Shown piece by piece: positions 8,034 through 16,553 of a stretch of 35,291 nt of DNA. Source of the DNA: Candidatus Wolframiiraptor sp. EX4484-121 (GTDB taxonomy: Archaea; Thermoproteota; Nitrososphaeria_A; Caldarchaeales; Wolframiiraptoraceae); the NCBI GenBank assembly GCA_002255105.1, contig NJEK01000029.1:1-35291 (forward strand). The letters run 5' to 3'. Position 1 is the stretch's first letter. Each line of letters opens with the position of its first letter. Under the pieces are notes generated by a model. That model saw only the letters and a list, made by a program, of their open reading frames with translations. It was not told the origin of the DNA and searched no databases. A program made the translations under genes and the position numbers.

Positions 8034-8923
8034 TTGAGGAGAATATTTCCACCAAAACCCATTTCAGCAGGAATAATCCTATCCTATAAGTGCACCGGGG
8101 AGTGTAGGCACTGCATGTATGCCTGCTCGGGGAGCCGTTCCTGAATTTCGATCTACTGGTTAAGGGGGTTGAGATGGCGAAGGATCTGGGAATACCCTCC
8201 ATCTTCGTCGAGACGAATTCCTTCTGGTGCATCGACGACGAATCCGCCAGGGAGAGGTTGGAGATCTTGAGGGATGCCGGACTCGACGGAATATTGGTCA
8301 GCGTAAACCCCTTCCTCGTCGAGCACGTTCCATTCGAGAGGATAGCGAGGGATGTTGAGATAAGCGGACAGATATTTGGAGGAAATCTGATGGTTTATCA
8401 AGAACTATTTTATCACCTGTTCAAGCGCATGAACCTGAAGGGTAGGCTGAGCTTCGAGGAATACTTGAGGATGGGCGGGGCTAGGTGGCTGGAGTTCGCG
8501 GAGCTGATACCCATGGGGAGGGCGTGTTACAGGCTTAGGAATCTCTTCCGCAGGTATCCGGCTCAAAGATTTCTCAAGGAGAGGTGTAGGAGTAGTTTAC
8601 TCAGGGATTGGCACGTTCACATAGACAACTACGGAAACTACATGACCGGATACTGCGGGGGAATCTCCCTCGGAGACGCAAGAAACCTAGATCAATTGAT
8701 CGAGGATGGAATAGACCTAGATGATAGGCCTATTCTGAGGGCGTTGATGGAGAATTTGGGAGAGCTATACGATTTCGCAGTTAAGGAGTTTGGATATAGG
8801 GAGAGGGTGGATGGATATATCTCGAAGTGCGATCTCTGCCTAGATATAAGAAAGCATATCGTTCAGCAGACAGATGAGTTTGAGGAGCTGAGTCCGAGGG
8901 AATTCTATGAGCATTTATTGTGA
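8034..8923 (+). pseudogene. Radical SAM protein missing an internal segment and frameshifted
   Basis: The first frame starts at TTG 8034 after AAAGGAGA and encodes MRRIFPPKPISAGIILSYKC with the [4Fe-4S] motif C-x3-C-x2-C (CTGECRHC), then ends at a stop at 8142. The second frame takes over at about 8129 with GEPFLNFDLLVKGVEMAKDL, matching the GGEP motif that normally follows 40-50 residues later, and runs to 8923 with a C-terminal cluster of Cys and His (WCID, YCGG, CDLCLDIRKH). About 40 codons between the FeS motif and GGEP are therefore missing, and the frame is lost at 8126-8131. Intact, it would be a SAM radical enzyme of about 335 residues; the C-terminal CDLC region may hold an auxiliary cluster. 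The reaction is unknown. Confidence 0.75.
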
Positions 8924-8924
8924 C

Positions 8925-9353
8925 TTATCTCCTAGGCTTCTTAACCTTCCCCACCACCAAGAGATTTAACGGCACGCCATTCACGAGCTCCACCTTATAT
9001 CTGACTCCCGGCAGGTCTCCCATGCTTCTACCAAGAGTTCCGCCTATCCCGCTTATGATCACCTCATCGTGTTCGTCGACGACGTTTAATGCGCCGTCTC
9101 CTGGAAGGAATGCCGTGACAACCTTACCGTTCTTTATCAGCTGGACTCTCACCGCCTTCCTGACCGCAGAGTTCGGCTGACGGGACTCTATTCCAACCTT
9201 CTGGATCACTATCCCCCTGGCCATGGGGGCGCCCTCGAGGGGATCTACCTTCTCCTTGAGCCTGAGCATCCTAACTCGATACTTTCGCTGACTCCATCTA
9301 AACTTCTTCCGATTCAGCCTGAGCTTCCTCGCCGCGAACTCTCCGTTACCCAT
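8925..9353 (-). CDS. rps12: Small ribosomal subunit protein uS12
   Basis: Decoding-centre protein of the 30S subunit. Family landmarks are [52 protein letters not shown] and [14 protein letters not shown]. The chosen ATG at 9353 gives [11 protein letters not shown], matching archaeal uS12 starts. A GTG at 9380 is in frame, but a TATA-like TTTAAAA at 9383-9389 would start transcription near 9360, so the ATG is better and the mRNA nearly leaderless. The stop lies 1 base from the convergent radical SAM gene. The loop Lys before QPNSA in most homologues is Arg here, a conservative change. Confidence 0.95.
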   Translation of the reverse strand: MGNGEFAARKLRLNRKKFRWSQRKYRVRMLRLKEKVDPLEGAPMARGIVIQKVGIESRQPNSAVRKAVRVQLIKNGKVVTAFLPGDGALNVVDEHDEVIISGIGGTLGRSMGDLPGVRYKVELVNGVPLNLLVVGKVKKPRR

Positions 9354-9389
9354 CTCCGGTTCACGGTTATCTCGATCCACCTTTTAAAT

Positions 9390-9866
9390 CTAACCATGCT
9401 TCAAGATGAATGCTAGGAGGCTTGGATGACTCACCCTCCTCCAAGGAGATTTGAACTGATGGAGGTATGAGTCCTCGGATAGCGGGAAGATTAAGGCGTC
9501 GGCTCCAACCCTCTCCGCAACCCCTGCCACGGAGTTTATGAGCTCGATCGGGGGCCTTATCGAGTAGATCAGATCCGATCCCTGATATAATTCGATTCTT
9601 GGACTGAGGATGTCGTCGACCTCCGCGTTTAATCCGAGCTCTCTAAGCCTCATTATGGAGTTTTTATCCGCATCGACGGCCAATAGGGTCGTTCTTGGGA
9701 GGAGGGTTCTAAGCTTTAGGATCGTCCATGGAGCCGCCCCAACCCCTACCTCGACTATCTTCTCAGCGTCTGGATATAGGTCCGCTATCAGCTCCGCGAT
9801 CTCAAGGAAGTATTTCGGGGTTTTAGTCAAGTTCTGGAGACCACTTGAAGACCCTCTTCTCCGCAT
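9390..9866 (-). CDS. UPF0146 family protein, methyltransferase-like fold
   Basis: An archaeal protein of about 145-158 residues with a Rossmann-type SAM-binding look: [18 protein letters not shown] (about 36-53) resembles motif I, and [10 protein letters not shown] the acidic loop after beta-2. UPF0146 is a conserved archaeal family with no established reaction. The ATG start overlaps the end of ppsA by 44 bases; a TTG at 9830 giving MTKTPKYF would overlap by only 8 and is a realistic alternative. It lies between ppsA and rps12 in the same direction. Confidence 0.75.
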   Translation of the reverse strand: MRRRGSSSGLQNLTKTPKYFLEIAELIADLYPDAEKIVEVGVGAAPWTILKLRTLLPRTTLLAVDADKNSIMRLRELGLNAEVDDILSPRIELYQGSDLIYSIRPPIELINSVAGVAERVGADALIFPLSEDSYLHQFKSPWRRVSHPSLLAFILKHG

Positions 9867-11971
9867 TCTTCTCCAATCTATCCAGCCTCTCCCTTAGATC
9901 TCTGAGCTCGTCGAGCGTGAGCTTCCTCTCGATCATGGCCACGAGGTTTCTGGTCTCGATAACCTTATCCGGATTCACCGAGATGCTCGTCGCGCCCTCC
10001 CTCACCAAGAACTCGACCACCTCAGGATAATTTGATGGGGCTTGGCCGCAGATGCTCGTCGTCACCCCATGCTTCCTACAGATCCTTATCACGTGGCTTA
10101 ATGCCCTCAGGACCGCTAGGTTTCTCTCGTCATAGATCTCCTGGACCGCCGCGTCATCCCTATCTATCCCGAGGATGAGCATCGTTAGGTCGTTTGTCCC
10201 GAAGCTCACCCCATCGATTCCGGCCTCGATGAACTTGTCGATCAGGAGGACCGTGCTCGGAACCTCCACCATTATCCAGACCTTGAAGTCTGGCCCCTGC
10301 CTAAGCCCCTCCTCCTCCATTATCTTCTTGGCTTGGACGAATTCCTCGACCCTCCTCACGAAGGGGACCATAACCCAGACGTTCTTGAGCCCATACTCCT
10401 CCCTAACCTTCCTTATCGCCCTACACTCCAGCCTGAATATGTCGGGCTCCTTGATCCTTCTCGGCCACGTCCGGGATGCTTAGGTTGACGTAGATCTTCG
10501 TCCCGGTCACGACCGGGGCTTGGGCCACCGCCGCTGGGGCAGCCGCCTCAACCTTCTCCGCAGGCTTGACCAGCTCCTCGACAACTCCCTCATAGACGAC
10601 CCCAGCCTTCGCGTCGACCGTGTAGGTTTGGCCGTCCGCCATGTTCTTCGTCGCATCCTTCGCCCCGACGATGCACGGTATTCCAAGCTCTCTCGAGACT
10701 ATCGCCGCGTGGCATGTCATCCCACCCTCATCGGTGACGATCGCCCCTGCGACCCTCATGTATGGAACCCAGTCCGGGTTCGTCATCTTGGTGACGAGTA
10801 TGTCCCCCTTCTGGATCTTCTTAGCGGCCTCCTCCGGGGAGAGGACGACCTTGGCCTTACCGGAGTAGATTCCAGGGCTCGCGGGCAATCCCTTGACGAC
10901 CATCTTCGCCTCGGTTATCGCCACGGTTTCGGATCCGGCCGAGGGCTTCTCAGCCTCCTTCTTAACGCTCCAAACGGTCTCGGGCCTCGACTGGACTATG
11001 AATACGTTCTCCGGGAATGGCAGATCTCTATCGACGGCGAACTCTATGTCTTGAGCCGTTCCATAATGCTCCTCGATCTTCTTGGCCAGCCTCGCGAGCT
11101 CAATTATCTCCTCGTCGGTTAGGCTGGGCTTCTCCTGCCTCTCAGGCGGAACCTTCTTGTGAACGGTCTTACCGGTCTTTGGATCTCTGACATATTCGAC
11201 GGTCTTCTTCGCCACCTGCTTCACCAGGATCTTCAAGCTATTCTTGTCGACCTCGAAGTGGTCTGGGGTGACGGCGCCCGACACTATCGCCTCACCGAGC
11301 CCCCAAGCAGATTCTATGACGATCTTGCTCGTGTCTCCGGTTACTGGGTGGAGGGTGAACATGACCCCGGCCGCCTTGCTGTTCACCATCTTCTGGACCG
11401 CCACGCTTATCAAGACCTTCTCATGCCTGAAACCTTTCTGGGTCCTGTAGAAGATCGCCCTGGGAGTGAAGAGGCTCGACCAACACTTCCTAACCGAGGT
11501 TAATAATTCATCCTCGCCCCTCACATTCAGATAGGTCTCCTGCTGGCCGGCGAAGGACGCTCCGGGGAGGTCTTCGGCGGTCGCCGAGGATCTAACGGCC
11601 ACGAAAACCTCCTTAGACCTGGTCCTCTCGCAGAGCTTCCTATAGTTCTCGACTATCTCCTTCTTCAGGTATTCGGGGATCGGGGTCGATTCGATCAAGG
11701 CTCTGATCTTCTTCGAAGCCTCCTCATACTGCTTCGGATCCTTTGGATCCTTGATGGTCTCATCCAGGATGTCGTATATCTTCTCGGCTATCCCCGTCTC
11801 CTCTATGAACCTCTTATAGGCGTAGGCGGTTACGGCGAATCCCGGGGGGACCGGTATGCCGGCCCTCAGCATCTCACCTAGGTTCGCGCATTTTCCGCCG
11901 ACTATTGGAACGTCTTCTTTTTTGAGCTCCTCAAACCACATCACCAGCGGATATCTCTCCTCTCCGGCCAT
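9823..11971 (-). pseudogene. ppsA: Phosphoenolpyruvate synthase, interrupted by an internal deletion
   Basis: PEP synthase makes PEP from pyruvate and ATP for gluconeogenesis. The first frame (11971-10421) has the N-terminal ATP-grasp domain (KCANLGEMLRAGIPVPPGFAVT, VRSSATAEDLPGASFAGQQETYLN) and the phospho-His domain GGMTCHAAIVSRELGIPC. It reads into the C-terminal barrel as [14 protein letters not shown], then goes out of frame. The other frame resumes at about 10455 with [20 protein letters not shown] and runs through FGTNDLTM and the catalytic Cys of [18 protein letters not shown]. Relative to archaeal PPS of about 800 residues, about 100 codons of the PEP/pyruvate-binding barrel are gone (the GLLR-x-E and NP-x-x-G-x-RG region). 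Junction at about 10454-10460. As written, neither piece could catalyse the reaction. Confidence 0.9.
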
Positions 11972-12031
11972 CTCTAACCCTCACCACTCCATCCCAGCAC
12001 GAGACATACCAACTTATGAATATTCCCAGCC

Positions 12032-12466
12032 TTATTGAACTATGACGTGATCTATCTTATGGTGTCTTCGAGCCAGATACCGTATAAGCTCTATCGTCCT
12101 CCCCTCCCTCCCTATCGCCATCCCCTTATACTCGGGATCGACCGTGACCACGGCTATCTTCTTGCCGTCGGTTCGCTCAGTTATCCTAACAGGCTCGGTG
12201 AGCTTCGCGGGCATCAGCGCGTTTTCGAGGAACTTCGCGGGATCATCCGAATACTCGATCACCTTAACCCTCTTCTTAATCAGCCTGGAGAATCTCTGGA
12301 TCTTCAACCCCTTTCTGGCCAAGACCTTCGGCATGTCACCCGGATTCACTATGAAGACTATCAGGTCTCCGCGCTCGACGCAATCCATCACGCTAGCCCC
12401 TGTAGCCGCCTCGAACAGCGAGATATACTTCATCTCCTTATCCGTTAGCTTGAAGCCCTCGCTCAA
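12032..12466 (-). CDS. nusA: NusA-like transcription factor, archaeal short form
   Basis: A 144-residue protein made essentially of two KH domains, the short archaeal NusA that lacks the bacterial N-terminal and S1 parts. Visible features: TGASVMDCVERGDLIVFIVNPGD in KH1, and the GxxG-type RNA loop IGREGRTIELIRYLARRH in KH2. It is thought to bind RNA during transcription elongation or termination. It sits in its usual place after rpoA and rpl30e. The next gene is ppsA rather than rps12, as is typical in many archaea. Confidence 0.93.
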   Translation of the reverse strand: MSEGFKLTDKEMKYISLFEAATGASVMDCVERGDLIVFIVNPGDMPKVLARKGLKIQRFSRLIKKRVKVIEYSDDPAKFLENALMPAKLTEPVRITERTDGKKIAVVTVDPEYKGMAIGREGRTIELIRYLARRHHKIDHVIVQ

Positions 12467-12513
12467 GGTATAGCCGCCTAAGAGATTACCAAATCTTCAA
12501 GTTAATAACTTTT

Positions 12514-12735
12514 TTACATCTCCTCTTCGGGCGCGATCAGCTCGAGTATGTTTGAGCTTCCGGGCTCTATCACCGAGATCACCGACGCGGAGAATGGTTT
12601 TCCAGCAATATATCCGAGCTCCCTGCTCGGGATGTCGACTTCAAGAAGAGGAACCCCCGACATCTTGCACGCCACCTCTATCTCCCTCCTGAGGTTCGGT
12701 GGACAGTTGTTTGCGAGTATTATGAGCTTCGATGT
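12514..12735 (-). pseudogene. rpl30e: Ribosomal protein L30e lacking its N-terminus
   Basis: The frame encodes 73 residues from SKLIILANNCPPNLRREIEV to ILELIAPEEEM, a clear L30e (archaeal/eukaryotic large-subunit protein that binds kink-turn RNA). The usual first ~30 residues (helix 1 and the Gly-x-Lys-x-TLK RNA-binding loop) are absent: an in-frame TAA lies directly upstream at 12736-12738 and the rpoA stop is only 22 bases further on. No suitable start codon precedes KLIILANN. The position between rpoA and nusA is the normal place for this gene, so a deletion of about 90 bases at the rpoA-rpl30e boundary is the best explanation. Confidence 0.85.
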
Positions 12736-12759
12736 TTAAGGCTGGGTGTATAAGAGCCT

Positions 12760-15700
12760 TCACTTCTCAGGCTTCCCCGAGCCGTCCGCCATCCCCGGAT
12801 ACATCATTAGCAGGGAGACCATCCCGGTTCCAACCTTAATCTCCTTCCCTATCAGTATTCTCTCGACGTTCCCCTTCAGCCAGTCAACCTCGCCCTTCGC
12901 CGCGGCGTCGAGCAGGGTTTGGACGCTTATCTCGAAGGCCGCCCTGGCGAGTGGGCTGCTCTTCAGCCTGACGACCCCGTGTCTTCCAACCTGCTTCACG
13001 GTCCCGTTTAGGGTCATCATGTCGGCCAGGATCATCAGGTGTCTGATGTCGACGTCCAGCCCCTGCTCCTCTAGGACGTGTTTGAGCTCCCTGACTATGG
13101 CCGCCCTGGCCGCCTCTATCCCCAAGACCGCGGCTATCTCGTGGATGTTGTTCGTCCAAACCCTCCTATGATCTACCTCTGGAAGCTGGATGACCTCCCT
13201 CAGATTCGATCCCTCGGTTAAGATCACATACTCTCCATTCTCATATTTGAGCAGGGTCCTGCTAATCCTCTTAACCCCCTTAACCCTCATGGAGAGAAGC
13301 TTGTCCTTGAGCTTATCCAAATCCTCATCCGCCTCGGCGTAGACGGTTAGAGATTGCTCGGTCAGATCGCTCTTCCGCTTCACGGTCTTTAACATGTTCT
13401 TAATGTCCTTTAGGGTGGCTCCCTCGGCCTTCATGGCCTTTTTATCGAACTCGAAGATCACGGCGTTCTTCCTTAGGTTGAATCCGACCTGTGAAACTAT
13501 GTCGTTTAGGGTCGTGTATTTGAGCCTCTTGGCGATCCTCTGGGCCTTAACCTTACTCTTGGCGTAATCGGGCTTGAGCGGTATCCTCATTATCGGGGTT
13601 GATGGAGTCTTCCTGGCGTCAACTATCTCGATGAGCCTTGGAAGCCCTCTGAGGATGCTCTGCTCCCTGACTCCTGCGAAGTGGAAGGTTCTGAGGGTTA
13701 GCTGGGTGCTCGGCTCGCCTATCGACTGCGCCGTGACTATCCCGACGGCCTCGCCGGGTTCAACCCTATTCCTCATATATTCTCGATAGACCTCCTCTAT
13801 CAGCATCTTGAGCTCCCTGCTCGAGAGCTTCTTGGCCGCCGCGAGCTTCTCAACGTTCCAGATGAGCTTTGGTGGGAGCCTCTTCTTATATGGTTGTAGG
13901 ATCTCGTTGAGCTCGCTACTCGATATGGGTTTTCTCGCGGCTCCCTTGATTCCGAGCCTGTGGATTATTATGTCCAGGTTCACTGCCTCTCCATGATAGC
14001 TCTTGGCGGGATCTACTCCATCCTCGCCGTATAGGAATTGGACTATCTTCTTCTCATCCATAGTCCTAACGGTTCCATCATACTCGACGTAGAGCGACTC
14101 TAGGGCGTTGATAAGCCTCCTCTGCATGTATCCGCTCTGCTGGGTTCTGACGGCCGTGTCGACGAGCCCATCCCTACCCCCGGCCATGTGGAAGAAGAAC
14201 TCCACCGGATCCAACCCCTTCAGGAATGGATTATAGACGAATCCCCTGGCCTTCGGCGAGAGGTCTCCGGGCTTGAAGAAGGTTAGGACCCTGTCCATGA
14301 ATCCCCTCTTGATCCTCTCCCTCCTAACCGCCTGCTGGCCGACGACGGCGACCATCTGATCTATGTTTAGCGGAGATCCCCTCGCGCCGGTCCTCGCCAT
14401 TATTACGGCGCTGCTATTCGGGGAGATGTATCTCCTCGCTATCTTCCCCGCCTCCTCCCTAGTCTCGGACAGGATCTGGAGTATGTTTGTCTCGAATGCC
14501 TGCTCAAGGGTCTCACCCGGCCTAACCTCTATCCTACCCCTCTCATAGTTTGTCTTCAGCTTGTTGAAGGCGTCGTCCATCTTCTTGAAGATCTTCTTAA
14601 GCTCCTTATACGCCTCCTCCGGGATATAGAGGTCGTCGACCCCGAAGCTGAATCCCCTCAAGTTCAGATAGGTGTTGACGACCTTCACCAGCTTATCCAT
14701 GAACTCCCTCGCCGCGTTCGTCCCATACTCGGTGGTCAGGCGGTGGAGGATGCTGTTAGCCTTCTCAACCCCTATCGCGTTCTTGTCTATAACTCCCTTG
14801 ATGAGCTTTCCATCCCTTATGACGACCTCTATCTCGGGTGAGAACGATGCCCTGAACCTGTGGTTGAATCCCTTCGGGAGGAGTAGGCCGAAGACCTGCT
14901 TACCGCTCCACCTGGGCTCGGGCTCCTTCACCTCGGGTTCAGGCAGCTCTCCATCATAGCCGATCGCGGCTAAGATGTAGGACAGCTCCTTCTTGGTTAG
15001 ATAGGTGTCATCCTTAGTTAGGAGATATGCAGCGGTGAGGAAGTCTCTGATAGCCCCTATTATCGGCGCACCATACCTCGGCGACAGGATGTTGTTCTGG
15101 ACTATTAGGAGTATTCTTGCCTCGGTTTGAGCCTCCTCGCTCTGGGGGACGTGGAGGTTCATCTCGTCTCCGTCGAAGTCCGCGTTGTATGGGGTGCAGA
15201 CGCAGAGATTCAGCCTAAACGTCTTATACGGCAAGACCTTAACCCTATGAGCCATTATGGACATCCGATGGAGGCTTGGCTGACGATTGAACAAGACGAT
15301 GTCCCCGTCGATTAGATGTCTCTCGACCACGAATCCCGGCTCTATCGCCGCAGCGACCTCCTCCAAGTCCTGGGCGAACTTCAACCTAATCCTCTTCCCA
15401 TCGGGTCTGATCACGTACTTCGCTCCGGGATACTTGTCTGGCCCGTTCCTGACATACTGTCTCAGCCTCTCGATGTTCCACTCGGTCACCTTCTCCGGGA
15501 CCGTCAGCTGCATGGCTATCTCCACCGGGACCCCGACCTCGTTTATCCCGATGTTCGGGTCGGGTGAGATCACGGTCCTCGCAGAGAAGTCCACCCTCTT
15601 ACCGCTTAGATTGAGCCTGAACCTCCCCTCCTTGCCCTTAAGCCTCTGAGCCAGGGTCTTCAACGGCCTACCGCTTCGATGGGTCGCCGGAGCGACTCCC

Positions 15701-16548
15701 GGAACCTCGTTATTGAGGTAGGTTGTGACGTGGTATTGGAGGAGGTCCGCGAGCTCCGCGATCACGGGCGAGGGCGATCCGGCGTTTATGTTCTCCCTAA
15801 GCCTCTGAGCAACCCTTAGGATGTCGACGAGCTTGTGAGTTAGATCGTCCTCGGATCTGAACCCGGACTCGAGGGTTATCGAGGGCCTGACATAGACGGG
15901 CGGGACGGGGAGGACGGTTAGGACCATCCACTCAGGTCTAGCAACCTTCGGATCGATCCCGATGAGCTCTAAATCCTCATCCTTAATCCTCTCAAGCCTG
16001 GCCCTGACCACGTGGGTTGTAAGCCTCCTCCTCTCGGAGTTGACGACCTCGATGAAGGTTGTGGGCTTCTCGAGCTCGATCTTATACTGCCTCTCATTAC
16101 AGTGTGGACAGACCGATGCGGCCATCGCCTTCTGCAAAACCTTGTAGTAGAATTCTAATGGGACCCTCCCCCTCTGCTTAAGCTTTTCAAGCCTCTCCCT
16201 ATACTCCCTTATCACTTCATCGGGTAACAGCAGTCTGCCGCATGCCCTGCATGTCGCCCTCAACAGGTTATGGATGTATTTGACGAATCCGACATGAATC
16301 ACCGGGACGGGCAGCTCGATATGGCCGAAGTGGCCTGGACATCCGAGATACGTGTTTCCACAGGTCTTGCATCTCTGGCCCGGCTCGAGGGTTCCTAGCC
16401 TCGGATCCATCACGCCGGTTGGTATGGGCATTCCATCCTCGTCGTAGGTGTCGGGGTTCTGGATCTCGGCGACGCTCATCCTCCTGATCATCTCTGGAGA
16501 TAGTATGCCGAACTTTATCCCAGCGACGGTTTCGAGGGAGCTCGACAT
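12760..16548 (-). CDS. rpoA: DNA-directed RNA polymerase subunit A, unsplit A'/A''
   Basis: Largest polymerase subunit, 1262 residues in one chain where most Euryarchaeota and Crenarchaeota have separate A' and A'' genes. Zinc site CKTCGNTYLGCPGHFGH (60-76), a second zinc pair CRAC (about 98) with CPHC (about 147), catalytic Mg2+ loop NADFDGDEMN (about 456-465), bridge helix region ARGSPLNIDQMVAVVGQQ, and trigger-loop region GEAVGIVTAQSIGEPSTQL (about 930-950) are all intact. The usual split would fall between the bridge helix and trigger loop, and the sequence reads through with no stop or shift. Starts 5 bases after the rpoB stop, so cotranscribed. No damage seen in this gene. Confidence 0.98.
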   Translation of the reverse strand: MSSSLETVAGIKFGILSPEMIRRMSVAEIQNPDTYDEDGMPIPTGVMDPRLGTLEPGQRCKTCGNTYLGCPGHFGHIELPVPVIHVGFVKYIHNLLRATCRACGRLLLPDEVIREYRERLEKLKQRGRVPLEFYYKVLQKAMAASVCPHCNERQYKIELEKPTTFIEVVNSERRRLTTHVVRARLERIKDEDLELIGIDPKVARPEWMVLTVLPVPPVYVRPSITLESGFRSEDDLTHKLVDILRVAQRLRENINAGSPSPVIAELADLLQYHVTTYLNNEVPGVAPATHRSGRPLKTLAQRLKGKEGRFRLNLSGKRVDFSARTVISPDPNIGINEVGVPVEIAMQLTVPEKVTEWNIERLRQYVRNGPDKYPGAKYVIRPDGKRIRLKFAQDLEEVAAAIEPGFVVERHLIDGDIVLFNRQPSLHRMSIMAHRVKVLPYKTFRLNLCVCTPYNADFDGDEMNLHVPQSEEAQTEARILLIVQNNILSPRYGAPIIGAIRDFLTAAYLLTKDDTYLTKKELSYILAAIGYDGELPEPEVKEPEPRWSGKQVFGLLLPKGFNHRFRASFSPEIEVVIRDGKLIKGVIDKNAIGVEKANSILHRLTTEYGTNAAREFMDKLVKVVNTYLNLRGFSFGVDDLYIPEEAYKELKKIFKKMDDAFNKLKTNYERGRIEVRPGETLEQAFETNILQILSETREEAGKIARRYISPNSSAVIMARTGARGSPLNIDQMVAVVGQQAVRRERIKRGFMDRVLTFFKPGDLSPKARGFVYNPFLKGLDPVEFFFHMAGGRDGLVDTAVRTQQSGYMQRRLINALESLYVEYDGTVRTMDEKKIVQFLYGEDGVDPAKSYHGEAVNLDIIIHRLGIKGAARKPISSSELNEILQPYKKRLPPKLIWNVEKLAAAKKLSSRELKMLIEEVYREYMRNRVEPGEAVGIVTAQSIGEPSTQLTLRTFHFAGVREQSILRGLPRLIEIVDARKTPSTPIMRIPLKPDYAKSKVKAQRIAKRLKYTTLNDIVSQVGFNLRKNAVIFEFDKKAMKAEGATLKDIKNMLKTVKRKSDLTEQSLTVYAEADEDLDKLKDKLLSMRVKGVKRISRTLLKYENGEYVILTEGSNLREVIQLPEVDHRRVWTNNIHEIAAVLGIEAARAAIVRELKHVLEEQGLDVDIRHLMILADMMTLNGTVKQVGRHGVVRLKSSPLARAAFEISVQTLLDAAAKGEVDWLKGNVERILIGKEIKVGTGMVSLLMMYPGMADGSGKPEK

Positions 16549-16553
16549 CTCTC

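Noticed and set aside
10520..11122. Long plus-strand frame opposite ppsA (200 codons)
   Set aside because: Rich in Arg, Leu and Asp as expected for the reverse of GC-rich coding sequence; no family.
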